The position numbers were made by a program, and so were the translations under genes. Below, piece after piece: positions 1-11,836 of a DNA stretch of 64,000 nt. The stretch is from Fratercula arctica (lineage: Eukaryota; Chordata; Aves; Charadriiformes; Alcidae): NCBI GenBank assembly GCA_947846985.1, contig CANTUZ010000003.1:94454674-94518673 (forward strand), read 5' to 3'. How positions within the stretch are numbered: position 1 is the first letter of the stretch; the number at the start of each line of letters is the position of its first letter. The notes under the pieces are model-generated. The model was given only the letters and a program-made list of their open reading frames with translations, was not told the DNA's origin and ran no database searches.

Positions 1-565
1 AATGAACCTGTACTTTATATATGGCTATGCTGGTTACCATGCCAGGACGTTACATCACTAAGAGAAAAGAACATATGTACAAAAATTAAAATAAATAAAT
101 AAATAAATAAATGAGTTTCTTACATAGCAGAAAAAGGAATGATGAAAAATGAAACAAAATAATGGGTGTAGCATTGAAAAAAATGTGTTTTTTCACTGTC
201 ATTTAAGTAATCTTACTGTATTTCTCAACACAATATGATCAGGAAAAATTGCGTATTATTGCCTTCACTAGTTTAACTCTGTTCTATGATGTTTTTCATA
301 TGAAACACATAACCAGCTTTTGATTTTAACCTTTTTATTAAATGATGTAGATCAATAGGTTGTTATCTCCCTTGGAGTTTTCAAGTGTGTGCAGTTTATT
401 TATGTCATCTATTATTGCTCAATCACATTGCCTTCTGCTTCACAAAATGAAGGACTGCATCTTTTGCTCTGTAATTTTCCTATTTAACTTTTCAAAAAAA
501 CACTGAATGGAGAGGTGATAGCTGTCTCACTTCTGTCCTACTCATCATGAGCAAGTTATTGCTCA
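1..565. other. AT-rich noncoding DNA with a short (AAAT)n run
   Basis: No credible coding exon is visible. A short (AAAT)n microsatellite lies at about 90-113. The sequence becomes GC-rich at about 570, where the LTR-like repeat starts. Confidence 0.7.
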
Positions 566-704
566 CAGCCTTCTTTAACAAGCAAAGTCAATGGCAAGTA
601 TCAACTGCAGCAGGATGGGGAATGGGGGTTGTGGTCAGTTTATCACACGCTGTCTCTGCTGCTCCTTCCTCCTCAGGGAACAGGACTCCTCACACACTTT
701 CCCT

Positions 705-1060
705 GCTCCAGCATGGCGTCCCTCCCATGGGAGACAGTCCTCCACTAGCTTCTCCAACACAAGTCCTTCCCATGGGCTGCAATTCTTCATGAACTGTTCC
801 AGTGTGAGTCCTTTATGCAATGTGCAGTTCTTCAGGAACAGACTGCTCCAGCATGGGCTCCTGTCTCCACAGGGTCACAGGTCCTGCCAGGTGCCCGCTC
901 CAGTGTGGGCTCTTCATGGGGTCACAGCCTGCTTCTTGTGCATCCACCTGCTCCAATGTGCGGTCTTGCATGGGCTGCAGGTAGATATCTGCACCTCCAT
1001 TAATGTCCATGGGCTGCAGGGGGATGGCCTGCATCATCATGGTCTTCACCACAGGCTACA
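705..1060 (-). repeat. Degenerate tandem array of about 45-52 bp units in the LTR-like element
   Basis: On the plus strand successive units end in a CTCC or TTCC and restart with a purine-rich GCATGGG/GTGTGGG-like motif. Examples begin near 710, 756, 802, 848, 900 and 953. Unit length varies between about 44 and 53 bp and identity is partial. Recurrent words are CCCATGGG, CTGCTCC and GTCCT. The array explains the long open frames on both strands here. Confidence 0.6.
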
Positions 1061-1200
1061 GGGGAATCTCTGCTCTGGCACCTGGAGCACCTCATCCCTC
1101 TCCTTCACTGACCTTGGTGGCTGCAGGGTTGTTTCTCTCACATATTCTCACTCCTCTCTCCAGCTACAGTTGCTGTTCTGCAGCAACTGTTTCCCCTTGT

Positions 1201-1211
1201 TAAATATATTA
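1201..1211 (-). promoter_or_regulatory. TATA-like box inside the LTR-like repeat
   Basis: On the minus strand this reads AATATATTTAA, an isolated AT-rich motif in GC-rich sequence. It lies about 250 bp from the inferred upstream edge of the element, a plausible U3 promoter position. No transcript evidence can be seen from sequence. Confidence 0.4.
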
Positions 1212-1455
1212 TCACAGAGGTGCTTCCACCTTCGCTGATGGGCTCAGCCTTGGCCAGTGGCTTGGCTCCATCTTGGAACCAGCTGGCATTGGCTTTATCG
1301 GACATGGGGGAAGCTTCTAGCAGCTTCTCACAGAAGCCACCCCTGTAGCACCCCCTGCCACCAGCAGAGCTAGCAACATGAAACCCTAAAAGCCAAGGCT
1401 TCCAGGGTCTCTGCTGAAGACAAGGCAGACTAGGACCTGGCACACCATTTGAAGA

Positions 1456-4400
1456 CATTAACTGCTTTAATTAGATCATTCATGCAAATTTCCACAGTTC
1501 AGCAAACATTCACATTTGCAGTAGTTCATATTGTTCCAAATTCTGCTTCCTTTTCTGAGAGGGAACTCACTATTTTGAGTCTATTCTTTTTTTAAATGTA
1601 AGTTTCCAGCTATCACAAAAGTATTCTTCACCAAGATGTGTGATCTCTTTTCCTGATGGTCCCAAGCTAGTAAAAGTAATGTTGTCTGTTTCAGGACGTT
1701 CTTAAGTGATATACTTCTCAAATTATACAAGACTTCCTGGAAAATCACAGTGCTCAGAATAAAGGGTTTAACCTCATTTCACAAAATTAGAACCTATTTC
1801 ATAATGATTATTTTAAGAGAGATTTCACAAAGTTCAGAGAGTTCATTTTACCCAAAATGAACAAGTAGAGAGGTACATGAAATGTACTAAGGAGAGGAAA
1901 AAGAAAACAAAATCCTTGTTCCATTGTTCATTCTTCTTTGACTGAAGGTTTCTTATACACGGTAATCAATTCACCTCTCTGTCTTCTTTGGATAAGATAA
2001 ATAGATTGAACTCTCTAATGCTCTTACTGTCAGACATTTTCTCCAGTCCCTAAATACTTTATATGGTTTTATTCTGCAACCTTTTCTTTAATTGTTCAAG
2101 ATTTTAGAATGTAGACACTGACTATAACACATGCATTGCATATAGAAGTAAAATCATCTCTGTGTTTCTACTTCCCACCAAATTATCCACCCAGTGACTT
2201 GGCTTTTTACTCATTCCCTATGATGTTCATTTGTGTTGTCACTGTAATGCAGGCTACAGACTCCCAATCTGCATTCTTTGGCGTATATCTCCATCCATGG
2301 CTATATTAAAGCACACTTTTCATGTTCTCAGCTTATGAAGTGAACCATATTGGTCTATATGTTTGTGTCTAGAGGAAAGCACATGTTTTTATAGCTCAGC
2401 CAGGAGAGGGTATATAGAGAGGAGATCAGTGCATTTAAGCTAAAAGCTAATTGCACTACTTTTAAGATTTCTATTCCCCTCTACTGAAGACAGGCTGTAT
2501 GTTCTGGAAGAGGGAAAACAGCAGTAAGGTTTTGTCTAGCACAGACATCTTTTCCTGAAACGTTGAGTAGAGTGACTTTAGAACTAGTAAGGGCAAACGT
2601 CTGTGAAGCGAGACAGGCATCAAAGTTGGGTTTGATGGTATGCTGTCAGGTAAGGTGTTGGAGGTGCAAAGGAAAAAATAGACATAGATGGGCCTTTAAA
2701 CATGATAAGAGGCACGCAGATGTTGAGTAGGGAAAAAGCAACATTCTTCCTTTCAGTTAACATTTACTTTCTATCATAGTAAAGTTTTATAGCTATGAAG
2801 ACAGCAATATTGTCACTTAGATTGGGGTAACTTTATGTGATAAAACTACTACAAATAATTTTAGGGACTATGGAAATAAATTTACTGCACTTTTCTTCAA
2901 TTTCTCTACAGGAATATGGTGCTTCTTTTCAATTAGTACAGACAAATGTTTAAGGAGTAGCTTACAATATTCTTTGTTTGCCTTCTCCAGTGTAAAATAT
3001 ATCTCAAGTTATATTGCCATGCAGATGATAAACAATACTATAGAAACAGACATATGATTTAAGACAAGATAAGTGTTTTCATAGCTCAAAATAAGAAAAT
3101 CAATTTCCAAACCTGAGACATCTTGTTAAGATTGAAATAGCTATTATTACCTGCTACTGGATACTGTGTAATACTGATTTACTTTTCTCTTGATGAGTTC
3201 TGTTTTCGTTTGTCAAGCCTATATTCAGAAAGAGAGTCAGGAATTACAATAGTCAGTATCATAATATGTAAATTTTAGTCATCAAACTCTGTGGGTGGAA
3301 TTCATAGTGATAAATTCAGTTTCTGTGATTCAAAACAATGAATGTGTTAAATTAAGGGCAAGAGAGCTGCTTAAATCAGCCAGTAGTAACTCTGAATGTG
3401 AGATTACAGTTCAGAACCTGAAACTGATTCCTTTTTCTTCTTGATTTAATAACTTCTGGTATGGACAGCTGTGCCATACTCTTTTGTTTAAAAGGCAGAC
3501 TACGGCATAGTGTTCTTGCTACATGCCTTGTGTATTCCAGGCTAGTAGTGAGAATGTATTTTCAATTACTTTCTTAGCCTTTGACTAAGAAATTGTACTT
3601 TCTTCCACAGTTAGAAAGGAGCTACCTATGAATGTTTAAAAGTAAAAAAAAATTATAAAATATATTGAATAAATGAAAGAAATTACATTGAAGTAATGAA
3701 GAAGAGAAGGAAAGAAGGCATAAATTGCACCACTTTACTTTCTCTAAATGTCCTTGGGATCAATAAACTCATTTGTGATCTTCCTGAAAAGCTGTGGCTT
3801 CACTTGTTACAAAGAAGTCAAGAAAATTCTGTCTGTACAGATAAGAGCTTCTTACCATTTTTATCCCTTGTTAATCTGGTGCCCATTAACAGCAAGAGAA
3901 AAATATCTATGTAAATTAAACACACTTTTCTGTAAATTATGCAGGATAACTGGACAAAATATTGCCAGTAACATATCTTTTCCATGTAGCTTTCAAGAAA
4001 AATTGAAAAAAAATATCAAACAAGGAAAAATAAAAAAAAACTAGCTGAAAAGTTCCAACTGGATATTTATAAATACAATTGCAATTAAACTTTGCTGCCA
4101 GCAAAATTGATAACATTATTTGAAGGAGATTTAATTATTTTCTTCCCCATCCTTTGATTATATTGCCAGGGAATCAGTTCCCAAGGTCAAAGAAGCTGGG
4201 TGGAGCAGGCCTGGTTTTCCAGGTCTTTACTCCTACAAGTGGCTGCAACGATTCTTGTATTTTAACAGAAGTGAAGAAGAAGATAGTTACTTGACATTCC
4301 TTGCTCTTCCCTGGTTGGCAATGGAGAAGAAGGAAAAGATTTAATTGACTGGTAGGCTTAGTTTGGCTGCCCCTATGTTACATTTGCTATATTCCTCCCT

Positions 4401-4509
4401 GCTTTGTAGTGTGGCTATAGCTGAAACTGTTTTTTCCTAATATTTTGAGTTTGTCTACTTTCCAGTCTGTGACGTGAGGCTGGAATTTATTTACAGGTAA
4501 GTGTTGTTG
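1456..4509. other. AT-rich noncoding DNA, no feature recognised
   Basis: About 3 kb of AT-rich sequence with short ORFs only. None has a recognisable domain, and I saw no RNA gene or repeat family. The ORF at 3748-4044 (98 codons) is lysine-rich at its end because of an A-rich tract and looks like chance. Confidence 0.6.
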
Positions 4510-4532
4510 TTTTCTTTCTTTCCTTCCTTCCT

Positions 4533-4631
<99 letters not shown>

Positions 4632-4935
4632 CTTTCTCTCTTTCCTTCTTTCTCTCTTTCCTTCTTTCTCTCTTTCCTTCTTTCTCTCTTTCTCTCTTCC
4701 TTTCTTTCTCTCTTTCTCTCGCTCTTTCTCTCTCTCTTTCTTTCTCTCTCTCTTTCTCTCCTTCCTTCCTTCCTTCCTTCCTTCCTTCCTTCCTTCCTTC
4801 CTTCCTTCCTTCCTTCCTTCCTTCCTTCCTTCCTTCCTCCCTTCCTTCCTCTCTTCCTCTCTTCCTCCCTTCATCTCTTCCTTCCTTCCTCTCTTCCTTC
4901 CTCTCTTCCTTCCTTCCTCTCTTTCTTCCTCTCTT

Positions 4936-4974
<39 letters not shown>

Positions 4975-5000
4975 TTCTCTCTTCTCTTTCTCTCTTTTCT
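4510..5000. repeat. 491-bp polypyrimidine tract: (CTTT)n, (CTCTTT)n and (CCTT)n
   Basis: The plus strand is C/T only for 491 bp except a G at 4721 and an A at 4873. It is modular: mainly CTTT repeats to about 4630, mixed CTCTTTC blocks to about 4755, CCTT repeats to about 4840, then mixed CTTCCTCT and CTTTCTCT. Long open frames across it on both strands (Phe/Leu/Ser on plus, Lys/Glu/Arg on minus) are artefacts of the repeat. Such homopurine/homopyrimidine DNA can form triplex structures. Confidence 0.97.
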
Positions 5001-8000
5001 ATATTCCTCATATCAGCACAGAGATTCATCTTCACATCGAAAAGGAGTGGAAAAAAAATTAAAATACATGTATTTGTTTATGAGTAATTTGTCACTTTTC
5101 ATAGCTAGCACTGACTAGAAGCAACAACCAGCTACAGAAAACATTGTTCTTATAAAATGTCTGATTAACTGTACCCATCTGGAGGAAGGAACTGAGATTG
5201 TAACTGCAGGGACTGAGGTATTCTTCATATGTTCTCACACTTCAGCTGGTGGCAAGGTAGGCAGAAGGACTACAAAATAACTTGAATCCAGCAATGCTAG
5301 GCTAAAGATAACCAAATCCGAATACTGATTATTTGACAAAGATGCCATTTTAACACTACAAATAAATAACAACAATGGTTGTTATGAGCCATGCTAGAAA
5401 GTAGGTCAAAGCCCTCTCTGACCCTTGAAGTTAAATATTAATATACACATGCTTCTGTTAATAACAAAATTATGTCTGTTTCATTGTATTCTGATCAATA
5501 TTAATGTTAATTTGTCTGTATGATTTACTTAAGTGTAATGTTGAATAACAGATGATTAGTTAATACATCTTAAGAAAGATTGTACTGATATCTGCTTAAA
5601 GGAGTTATCAATGCACATATGAAGAAAACCCTAACACATTAATCAAATAAATAAATAAGTATTTTTACCTATAAGTAAAAAAAAAAGGTATTAAATACAA
5701 ATAAGTGGAGAAGTTGAGAAAGAACAGGTATTCAGGGCTTATTTACAGCTTTCTTAAATCTGGTCTTTAAACACTACTTAGCCACATGGAAAATGCATGT
5801 ATTAATTCCCACCTGGGGAATATTTTTAGAATTCAGTAAAAGAAAACCATATAGAAAAGCAGAAGTGTGATTCATCTGTTCACCTGTTGTGGACGCCTAC
5901 TTAAGACAAGGTGAATCATCCCCTTGAAATGTCATGTCTTTCCATTGATTGTAAAGGGAGTCTAGATAGGATGGATCTTACCTAACTAGTTATTCCCAGT
6001 GTTGGTATCCATATATAGGCTAGTCATCCTAACATAATCTGTACATCTCTGCAGAGTCAGTGGAAGTGTAGTTTTATGATAAAGTCATCTGAAAAAAATA
6101 TGGAAGCCTACTTCCAAACAAGATTAAAGTCCTTTTCAAAATACCCATTTCTTTCATTGGCTCTAAACGGAGCCTACAGTAATGAACTCAGATGCAGACA
6201 CTTAAATTACATCAGACAAGCCACACCCAAGGATTCTGACCCGTTAGCGTTTTGCGCTCCATTTGTGGGATGTCAGTGATAACAGGAGATGCAAGAAACT
6301 AGATTAGGGTGATCTTAAATTACTATGGAGCTAAGGAATTTGGTAATGGATGATGCAGATTGTGTGATGTCATTCTATAGGAGCATAAGCAAATGCCTGT
6401 CCCAGCACATTGACAAAAAAGATGTCTTCAGGTGTCTTAAAAGGTCGTTCCACCTTCTATTAAATGAAGGAGTTAAGAAAAAATCTTCTATGAGATTGCT
6501 ACAGAGATAAAATGACAGGGAATTCTAGCCTAGCAACAGCCACAATGATACATAACTACTTCAAAAAAATATGTATTAAAGCCTGCTGATCACTGATATA
6601 TCTTGACGCAAAGGGTTTTTTTCATGCTGAAAATTACAATCGGTATAGGTCTTTTATAGGCAATGGATTTTCTTCACTTTATTTCTTTCATCATCATTTT
6701 TTTTAGAGAAGGTTTTATGGAAATATTTTAATCCTTAGCCAATAAGAATCCATAAAAGAAGTAGATTAACTATATGTAGATAAACTCAGACACATTTTTG
6801 CATGCACACAATTACACACACGTGAACATGCTAATGTAGGGATTTTTATTGATTCTTTTTTTTTGTAATGGCTGTTACATGTATCTGGTATTTAGCTGTA
6901 CAAGGGAACAAAGGAAATTTAGCATCTTCCGTAGCTCTGTCCTGCACAACATGATTGTTTACAGAGGCAGGGAAAGTAGTATGCTGTACAATGTGCCTCA
7001 CAGCCTTTTCCCACCCATCATTTAATAAAGGGATTGTATGCAAGCACGCACCCCGCCAGGATGTTTGGTTTGCCTTCTAAAAAAAGGTAATTTGGGACTA
7101 TAGCGTGTAGCCAGGTCCCATCCTGAACAGCAGCTAGGACACAGCCCGGGTGCATACCCAACAGATGGGACTGCAAGTTGGACATATCCTTTTTGTGGAA
7201 ACCATACAAATGGGGAAGGTGTTGCAGGAGTGCCTGTGAGGCTGAGCAGATCCCTTTTCCTCATCCAGATCAGAGCTGCACTTCATACACTGTTTTAACA
7301 CTTGACTAACTCTATTTTTATCTGTGTTTTTTTCTGTAGCCTCTTAGCTGACCTCAGCACTTTCTGAAGGTCACTGTAGCACATCAAACAGGGAAGGAAG
7401 ACCACAGCCATTCAGGAACATTATTCCTGTACTAGCTTCTAATTTCTAAGGAGTTATGATATTCTTGTGATTCTTTCATTTTATCTGAATGATATATCAG
7501 GTATTTTTTGTTGATGGGCTTTTTGTTTTGTTTTGGTTTTTTTCTCTTCAAAGTAACTGTCACTTTTTTGTTAAATGCTAATTCTGAACAGAAATTTAAA
7601 TGTTGAAAACTACACACAAAATACAAATTCTTTCTACCAAATCCCTCTTTACATTATTTTCTGCATGTACAAACTTTCCCATGTTCCATCACAATAAAGA
7701 AACAAGTATAATAATTTGTCCTATGAATATTCATGGGCATTCCTCTGTTATTTTAACATAATTTTCATGGAGCATCTATTCATTGTACCATGAAGAAACT
7801 GAAACCATGAAAAACGAGAAAGCCTGTAGTGTTGATAAAAACAAAGAAATGATAATATGCATGAATATGAGCAAAACTATTTGAATGACATTTATTTTCC
7901 ATTTAAAACTGTGAATTAAAAATGTCTTGTAATAAAGATTTCTGTATGGACGCTTCATGGAAACCTTCTTGCTTGAATTGAGAATTAGTTTTAAGTGTTT

Positions 8001-8272
8001 ATTGGTTTATTTATATTATATTAAATGGATTATTCTAATGTTCTGTTTGGCCTTAATGCTCTGGAATTCCACCGTTCATAATAATTAAATGTGTCTTACC
8101 CATAAAACCATATATTCAACATATGAAGGAGTACAGAAAAGCAATATGAAGGTTGAAAAGTCAACAGTTAAAGTTGGGAAATAACAAAAATTAAGACTAG
8201 TTGTACAACTGCAATTTCTCATGTACACAAACACATAATAATATTGTGTTTAATTATAAGATGATCTTTCTC
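5001..8272. other. AT-rich noncoding DNA
   Basis: No recognisable gene. A short AAAT run lies near 5645-5660. Small ORFs near 6076-6510 and 7018-7264 show no domain and no convincing splice context. The latter stretch is locally somewhat richer in GC but I cannot identify it. Confidence 0.6.
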
Positions 8273-8302
8273 GGGGGAAGGGCAAGGCAGGGAAGGGAAG
8301 GG
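8273..8302 (+). other. G-quadruplex motif (five G-runs)
   Basis: Five G-runs of at least three occur at 8273-8277, 8280-8282, 8290-8292, 8295-8297 and 8300-8302. The loops are 2, 7, 2 and 2 nt. This fits the usual G3+N1-7 rule and is isolated in AT-rich DNA. No gene start is recognisable beside it. Confidence 0.8.
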
Positions 8303-8315
8303 AAGGAGAAGAAGG

Positions 8316-10640
8316 TTTTGACTATTTTTAAGTCTCTCATCTGTAAGATTAGCTTTAACTTTGATAATTAGCTCTATAATGTCTAGTGAACTAGCTGCTA
8401 ATGCAAATCTTCATTTTAAAGCTTTATAAGAACTTTGAGAGATTTTAGGCCTAGGCCATGAAGATGCTTGAAGGTAAGAGCCAGTTTTTCTTGAAGAGAT
8501 TACTTATTCAGATGGAAAGGGTATTTTCCCACTTCCAACCCATAAGGAAAAGATTCTTGTCAGGAATCCACCACAATTCTTATGGTAGGATCAAACACTG
8601 GATTTGGGCATGGAAAATAACCTTCAGCATAGAAAACTGAATGTGGTTTGGACAATGGTACCATCCAGAGGACAGTCTGGAGGGACTGTCAAGACTTATA
8701 TGAGAAGCTAGAACTGTCTGAATCATATTGTGCAGACTCTGAGTTCCTGAAGCCTAGTGTCAGACTTCAGGCTTTTGTCTCTTTTTTTAGCATCTTTATA
8801 CCATACCTAGGTTGAGCTTTCTGTCTTTCTAGCTGAGAATCATAGTATGGATGATCATAAAGATAACCTGCTCTGACTGTGGAGAATGTAGAGGTAGCAT
8901 CCTCTTTAAAGAAGGGAGAATTTTCACTAAATAAAGGTGTCACACTTCAAGTTTTGAATGCTTCTGACTCTTCTGTAGTGGTTCAAAATCATCTACATAT
9001 GGCATAAGCATCACCCCTGCAAGGGAAGACATGCAACTTAGTAAAATTCCTGTAAAAGGATGTGTTTCAAATTTTCAAAATTTCAACATCAGTGACATGA
9101 TATTTTGAGATTTTTTTTTGTTGCAAATAATATCAGGATTTAGTTATGAATAATTAGACTATTAAGAAAATTCTCATACTTGTAGATATTGGACTGAAAC
9201 ATAAACTGAAATTGATGTAGAGAGTTAAGGCTGTTAAATTTGGTAAACAACTCAGATACTAAGCTTAGGCACTGCAATGACTTTTTGGTATCTGATCCTT
9301 TAAAAAAAAAAAAAAAAAAATCTAACCCTGTCTAAGGTTTTAGCACAGAAAGAGAGATCTTAGAAAAACTAAATGAAAAGCAATGGGATCACAATGCAGT
9401 GATTAACGGAGAGAGAAGTATGTTTAAACATTAATATGTTTAAAAACTCTTCTGTGGCCAGACATCTTTCTCTGTCCTCATTCTGGGCAGAAAACATACC
9501 TACTTTTTTTCTTTTGATACAACTGAAGCGGGCAAATGCTGTTATTTTAAAATAAACGTGTTGCAAAGCTTTTAAATGAAGCTTTTACACAGAAAGCTGT
9601 CATTTCAGTGTGCTCACCATCGTAAGGAGCCTTCATGCCATATGAAAACATTTTAGTGTACAGTGCAAATAGCAAATGCAGTCCATAAGCTTCTTGAGTA
9701 ATGGAAATTGTTCATTCCTGCTGATGGAGACTGTGTCACTAGCAGCTATGTTTTTTGAATTTATGTATATACTTTTTTTAGGTTCCTTGGAAAATAATAA
9801 TCTTACACTTGAATTCATCTTGGCCTGTTTTAACAAAAGCAAGTCCTTTTTTCTATTTCAGTAAATCCCGCATGAGGTGTATTCTCTTGTCTTTTCTTAA
9901 CTACTATAGGCAAGTGTTTGAATTATAGTAGTTGTACATTTTGATGCAAATGACATAAGGTTAACAGAGCTGTTTTATAAATACCTCTGTGGTACATTAG
10001 AGGCAACAGTGGGTGGTAATAATGACTTCTTTGTATGCCATTAGACATCACCTGCTCTGTTTCAGTTGGTGGTGACACACTGTTATGGATTGTGGTACTC
10101 CAGAGAACAGGCATCTCCTGATGATTCACCTTTAATTGCTGAAGTTTCTCTATCATTTCTTACTAACATGTCAAACTTTTTCTTCAGTTGTGAAAGACAA
10201 ATAATTCCATAAAAATAACAATAGTATATTGAATTATTATATAATGAAGCTTTTTTTTGGAAAGACAACCTTTGGATACCTTTGGAAAGTACTTATTGGT
10301 TTAGTTACTCAAATGTTATGAAGTACAAAGTAGGAGACATTTGTTTTTTCTATTACACCACTCAGACTACGTAACCACAGCAAATGCTAAAATAAAGATA
10401 CATATAGTTTTACAAAAAAAAAAAAAAAAACCCACACCCAAAAAACAACAAAACCAACAGGTTTTGAATTATATATAAATGGAATACTTGAGGATTTCCA
10501 AAATTCTACCCCAAGTAGGAGTGAAATACCATGGGGACTAATCCAATGAAAAAATTATCTAGTAAGGTTTATCATATAATCTCAATTACTTCTAATTGAG
10601 GCAAAATCAGTACGTTCAACTAAATAAACTATTTTGTTGT
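8316..10640. other. AT-rich noncoding DNA with poly(A) tracts
   Basis: No gene recognised. Poly(A) runs lie at 9302-9320 (19 A) and 10414-10430 (17 A); the second is followed by A/C-rich sequence to about 10460. Neither is preceded by sequence I recognise as a retrocopy. Confidence 0.6.
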
Positions 10641-10649
10641 TGTTGTTGA

Positions 10650-11010
10650 GGGAAAGACTATTTGTAACAGACCAGTCTCATGCTACAGGAGAAGTGAATT
10701 TTATTTTAGGAATCAAGAAGTTATTGTCCTGAACTCTCACTCTTCTGATAATGGGATATCATTGCGCCTGTGCTCCCGTGTCCGGAGATCCTGCCAAACA
10801 TCCTGTGTGGGGAGCAGATCTTCACCTGTGTGGTAAAGTAGATTTATCCTGACCCTTCCCATTGGTTCATCTTCTTCCCATTGGTTCTGTGTATGTACTG
10901 TGATTTTCATAGTAAGTTATCATATGCTAACGTAAAGCTGGGGGTGGTGGGAGTGGTGTGTACTTTCACGAAATAATCTTGCTACACATGATTTTTCTCT
11001 AACTAAATGG
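10650..11010 (-). mobile_element. Possible LTR or promoter-like remnant with two CCAAT boxes
   Basis: This stretch has more GC than its surroundings. It contains an exact 13-bp direct repeat, TTCCCATTGGTTC, at 10856-10868 and 10875-10887. On the minus strand each copy is AACCAATGGGAA, so there are two CCAAT boxes 19 bp apart. Paired CCAAT boxes are common in retroviral U3 regions and in some promoters. I see no clear TATA box, LTR ends or coding sequence, so the identity is a guess. Confidence 0.25.
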
Positions 11011-11693
11011 TGCCAAGCCACTTGTCTGAGGAGGGAAGTATTTGAAAGCCCTATTTTTTTTTAACTTGGAAATACATATTTTACAAAGTTGCCACTAATA
11101 CAGAGTCATGTTCGGTCCCTATTTTTAATTGGATACCAAATATCACCTCACTCCTGACTATCGTCGTTTGTGTTTTCTGAATAGAGTTTTTCTCATCTTA
11201 AGAAAGAACATCAGATTTTGCACTTTAAGTCTCTGCTGTTACTGCTGTCTACTATATACAAGGACAGTTTGCCTCTCAATTTTTTCCCCCACTATTTCAC
11301 AGGGAATGCTCAGCCTGGCCCTGATTTGCTTAATTGCTTAATGGATACATCTTCACTGAAGTTTTATAGAGAATCTGTAGCTCTTTCATATCCACATGAT
11401 TGAAGTCAGATAAATCACAAGGTTTTTTTTCTGTAGTTTAAAAGATGCAACTTTATTAACTACAGATCTATGTTCCTACACTCAAGACAGGCCTCTGAAC
11501 TTTCAAGCCAATTTCTTCATCCTCAGTTTCTTTTTTCAGTCGCTCCAAACATCTTGGAGGAATTATTTAATGCTCGTGCAGGTAGCAGTTTTCTAGAAAC
11601 CCATCTGCTATACAGAAACTCTTATCTTGCAGATGAGCTTTTAGTCGACAAATAAGTCTGTCTGTTCTGGCGCTGTTAGTAAAATGAATTTTT
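11011..11693. other. AT-rich noncoding DNA
   Basis: No feature recognised; only short ORFs without domains. Confidence 0.6.
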
Positions 11694-11700
11694 TAAAAAA

Positions 11701-11733
<33 letters not shown>

Positions 11734-11836
11734 ACAAACAAACAAAAAAAACAAACAAAAAACAAATAAAGAAATAAAGCCAAAACCACCACCAACAACA
11801 AAACAAAAACAAAACCAAAAAAAAATCCACAAACCA
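11694..11836. repeat. A/C-rich low-complexity tract, (CAAAA)n and (CAAA)n
   Basis: Between about 11695 and 11766 the plus strand is only A and C, in CAAAA, CAAAAA and CAAA units. It then grades into CAAC and ACCACC units. It produces overlapping low-complexity ORFs (Lys/Gln on plus, Phe/Val/Gly on minus) that should not be called genes. Confidence 0.95.

Larger units (their letters stand above)
570..1455 (-). mobile_element. LTR-retrotransposon-like avian repeat, probable solo LTR or fragment
   Basis: This GC-rich block stands out sharply from its AT-rich flanks. Read on the minus strand it has the layout of a long avian LTR. It starts near 1455 and has a run of about 30 bases around CAGCTTCTCACAGAAGCC (plus strand, 1321-1338) that I recall as typical of a high-copy bird repeat. 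It continues with a TATA-like AATATATTTAA at 1201-1211, then a degenerate array of repeated GC-rich units, and ends near 570. No gag, pol or env sequence adjoins it, so a solo LTR or fragment is most likely. The family assignment (ERVL-like) is from memory, not a search. The two edges are estimated from composition to within about 30 bp. ORFs across it (for example 591-1238 on the plus strand) read the repeat units and match no protein I know. Confidence 0.6.

Noticed and set aside
4491..5118. 205-codon plus-strand and 127-codon minus-strand ORFs
   Set aside because: Both are translations of the polypyrimidine/polypurine microsatellite and not genes.
8838..8890. Possible CR1 3' end (GAATCATAGTATGG)
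   Set aside because: Only the octamer-like word matches; no 3' UTR or ORF2 sequence follows on either side.
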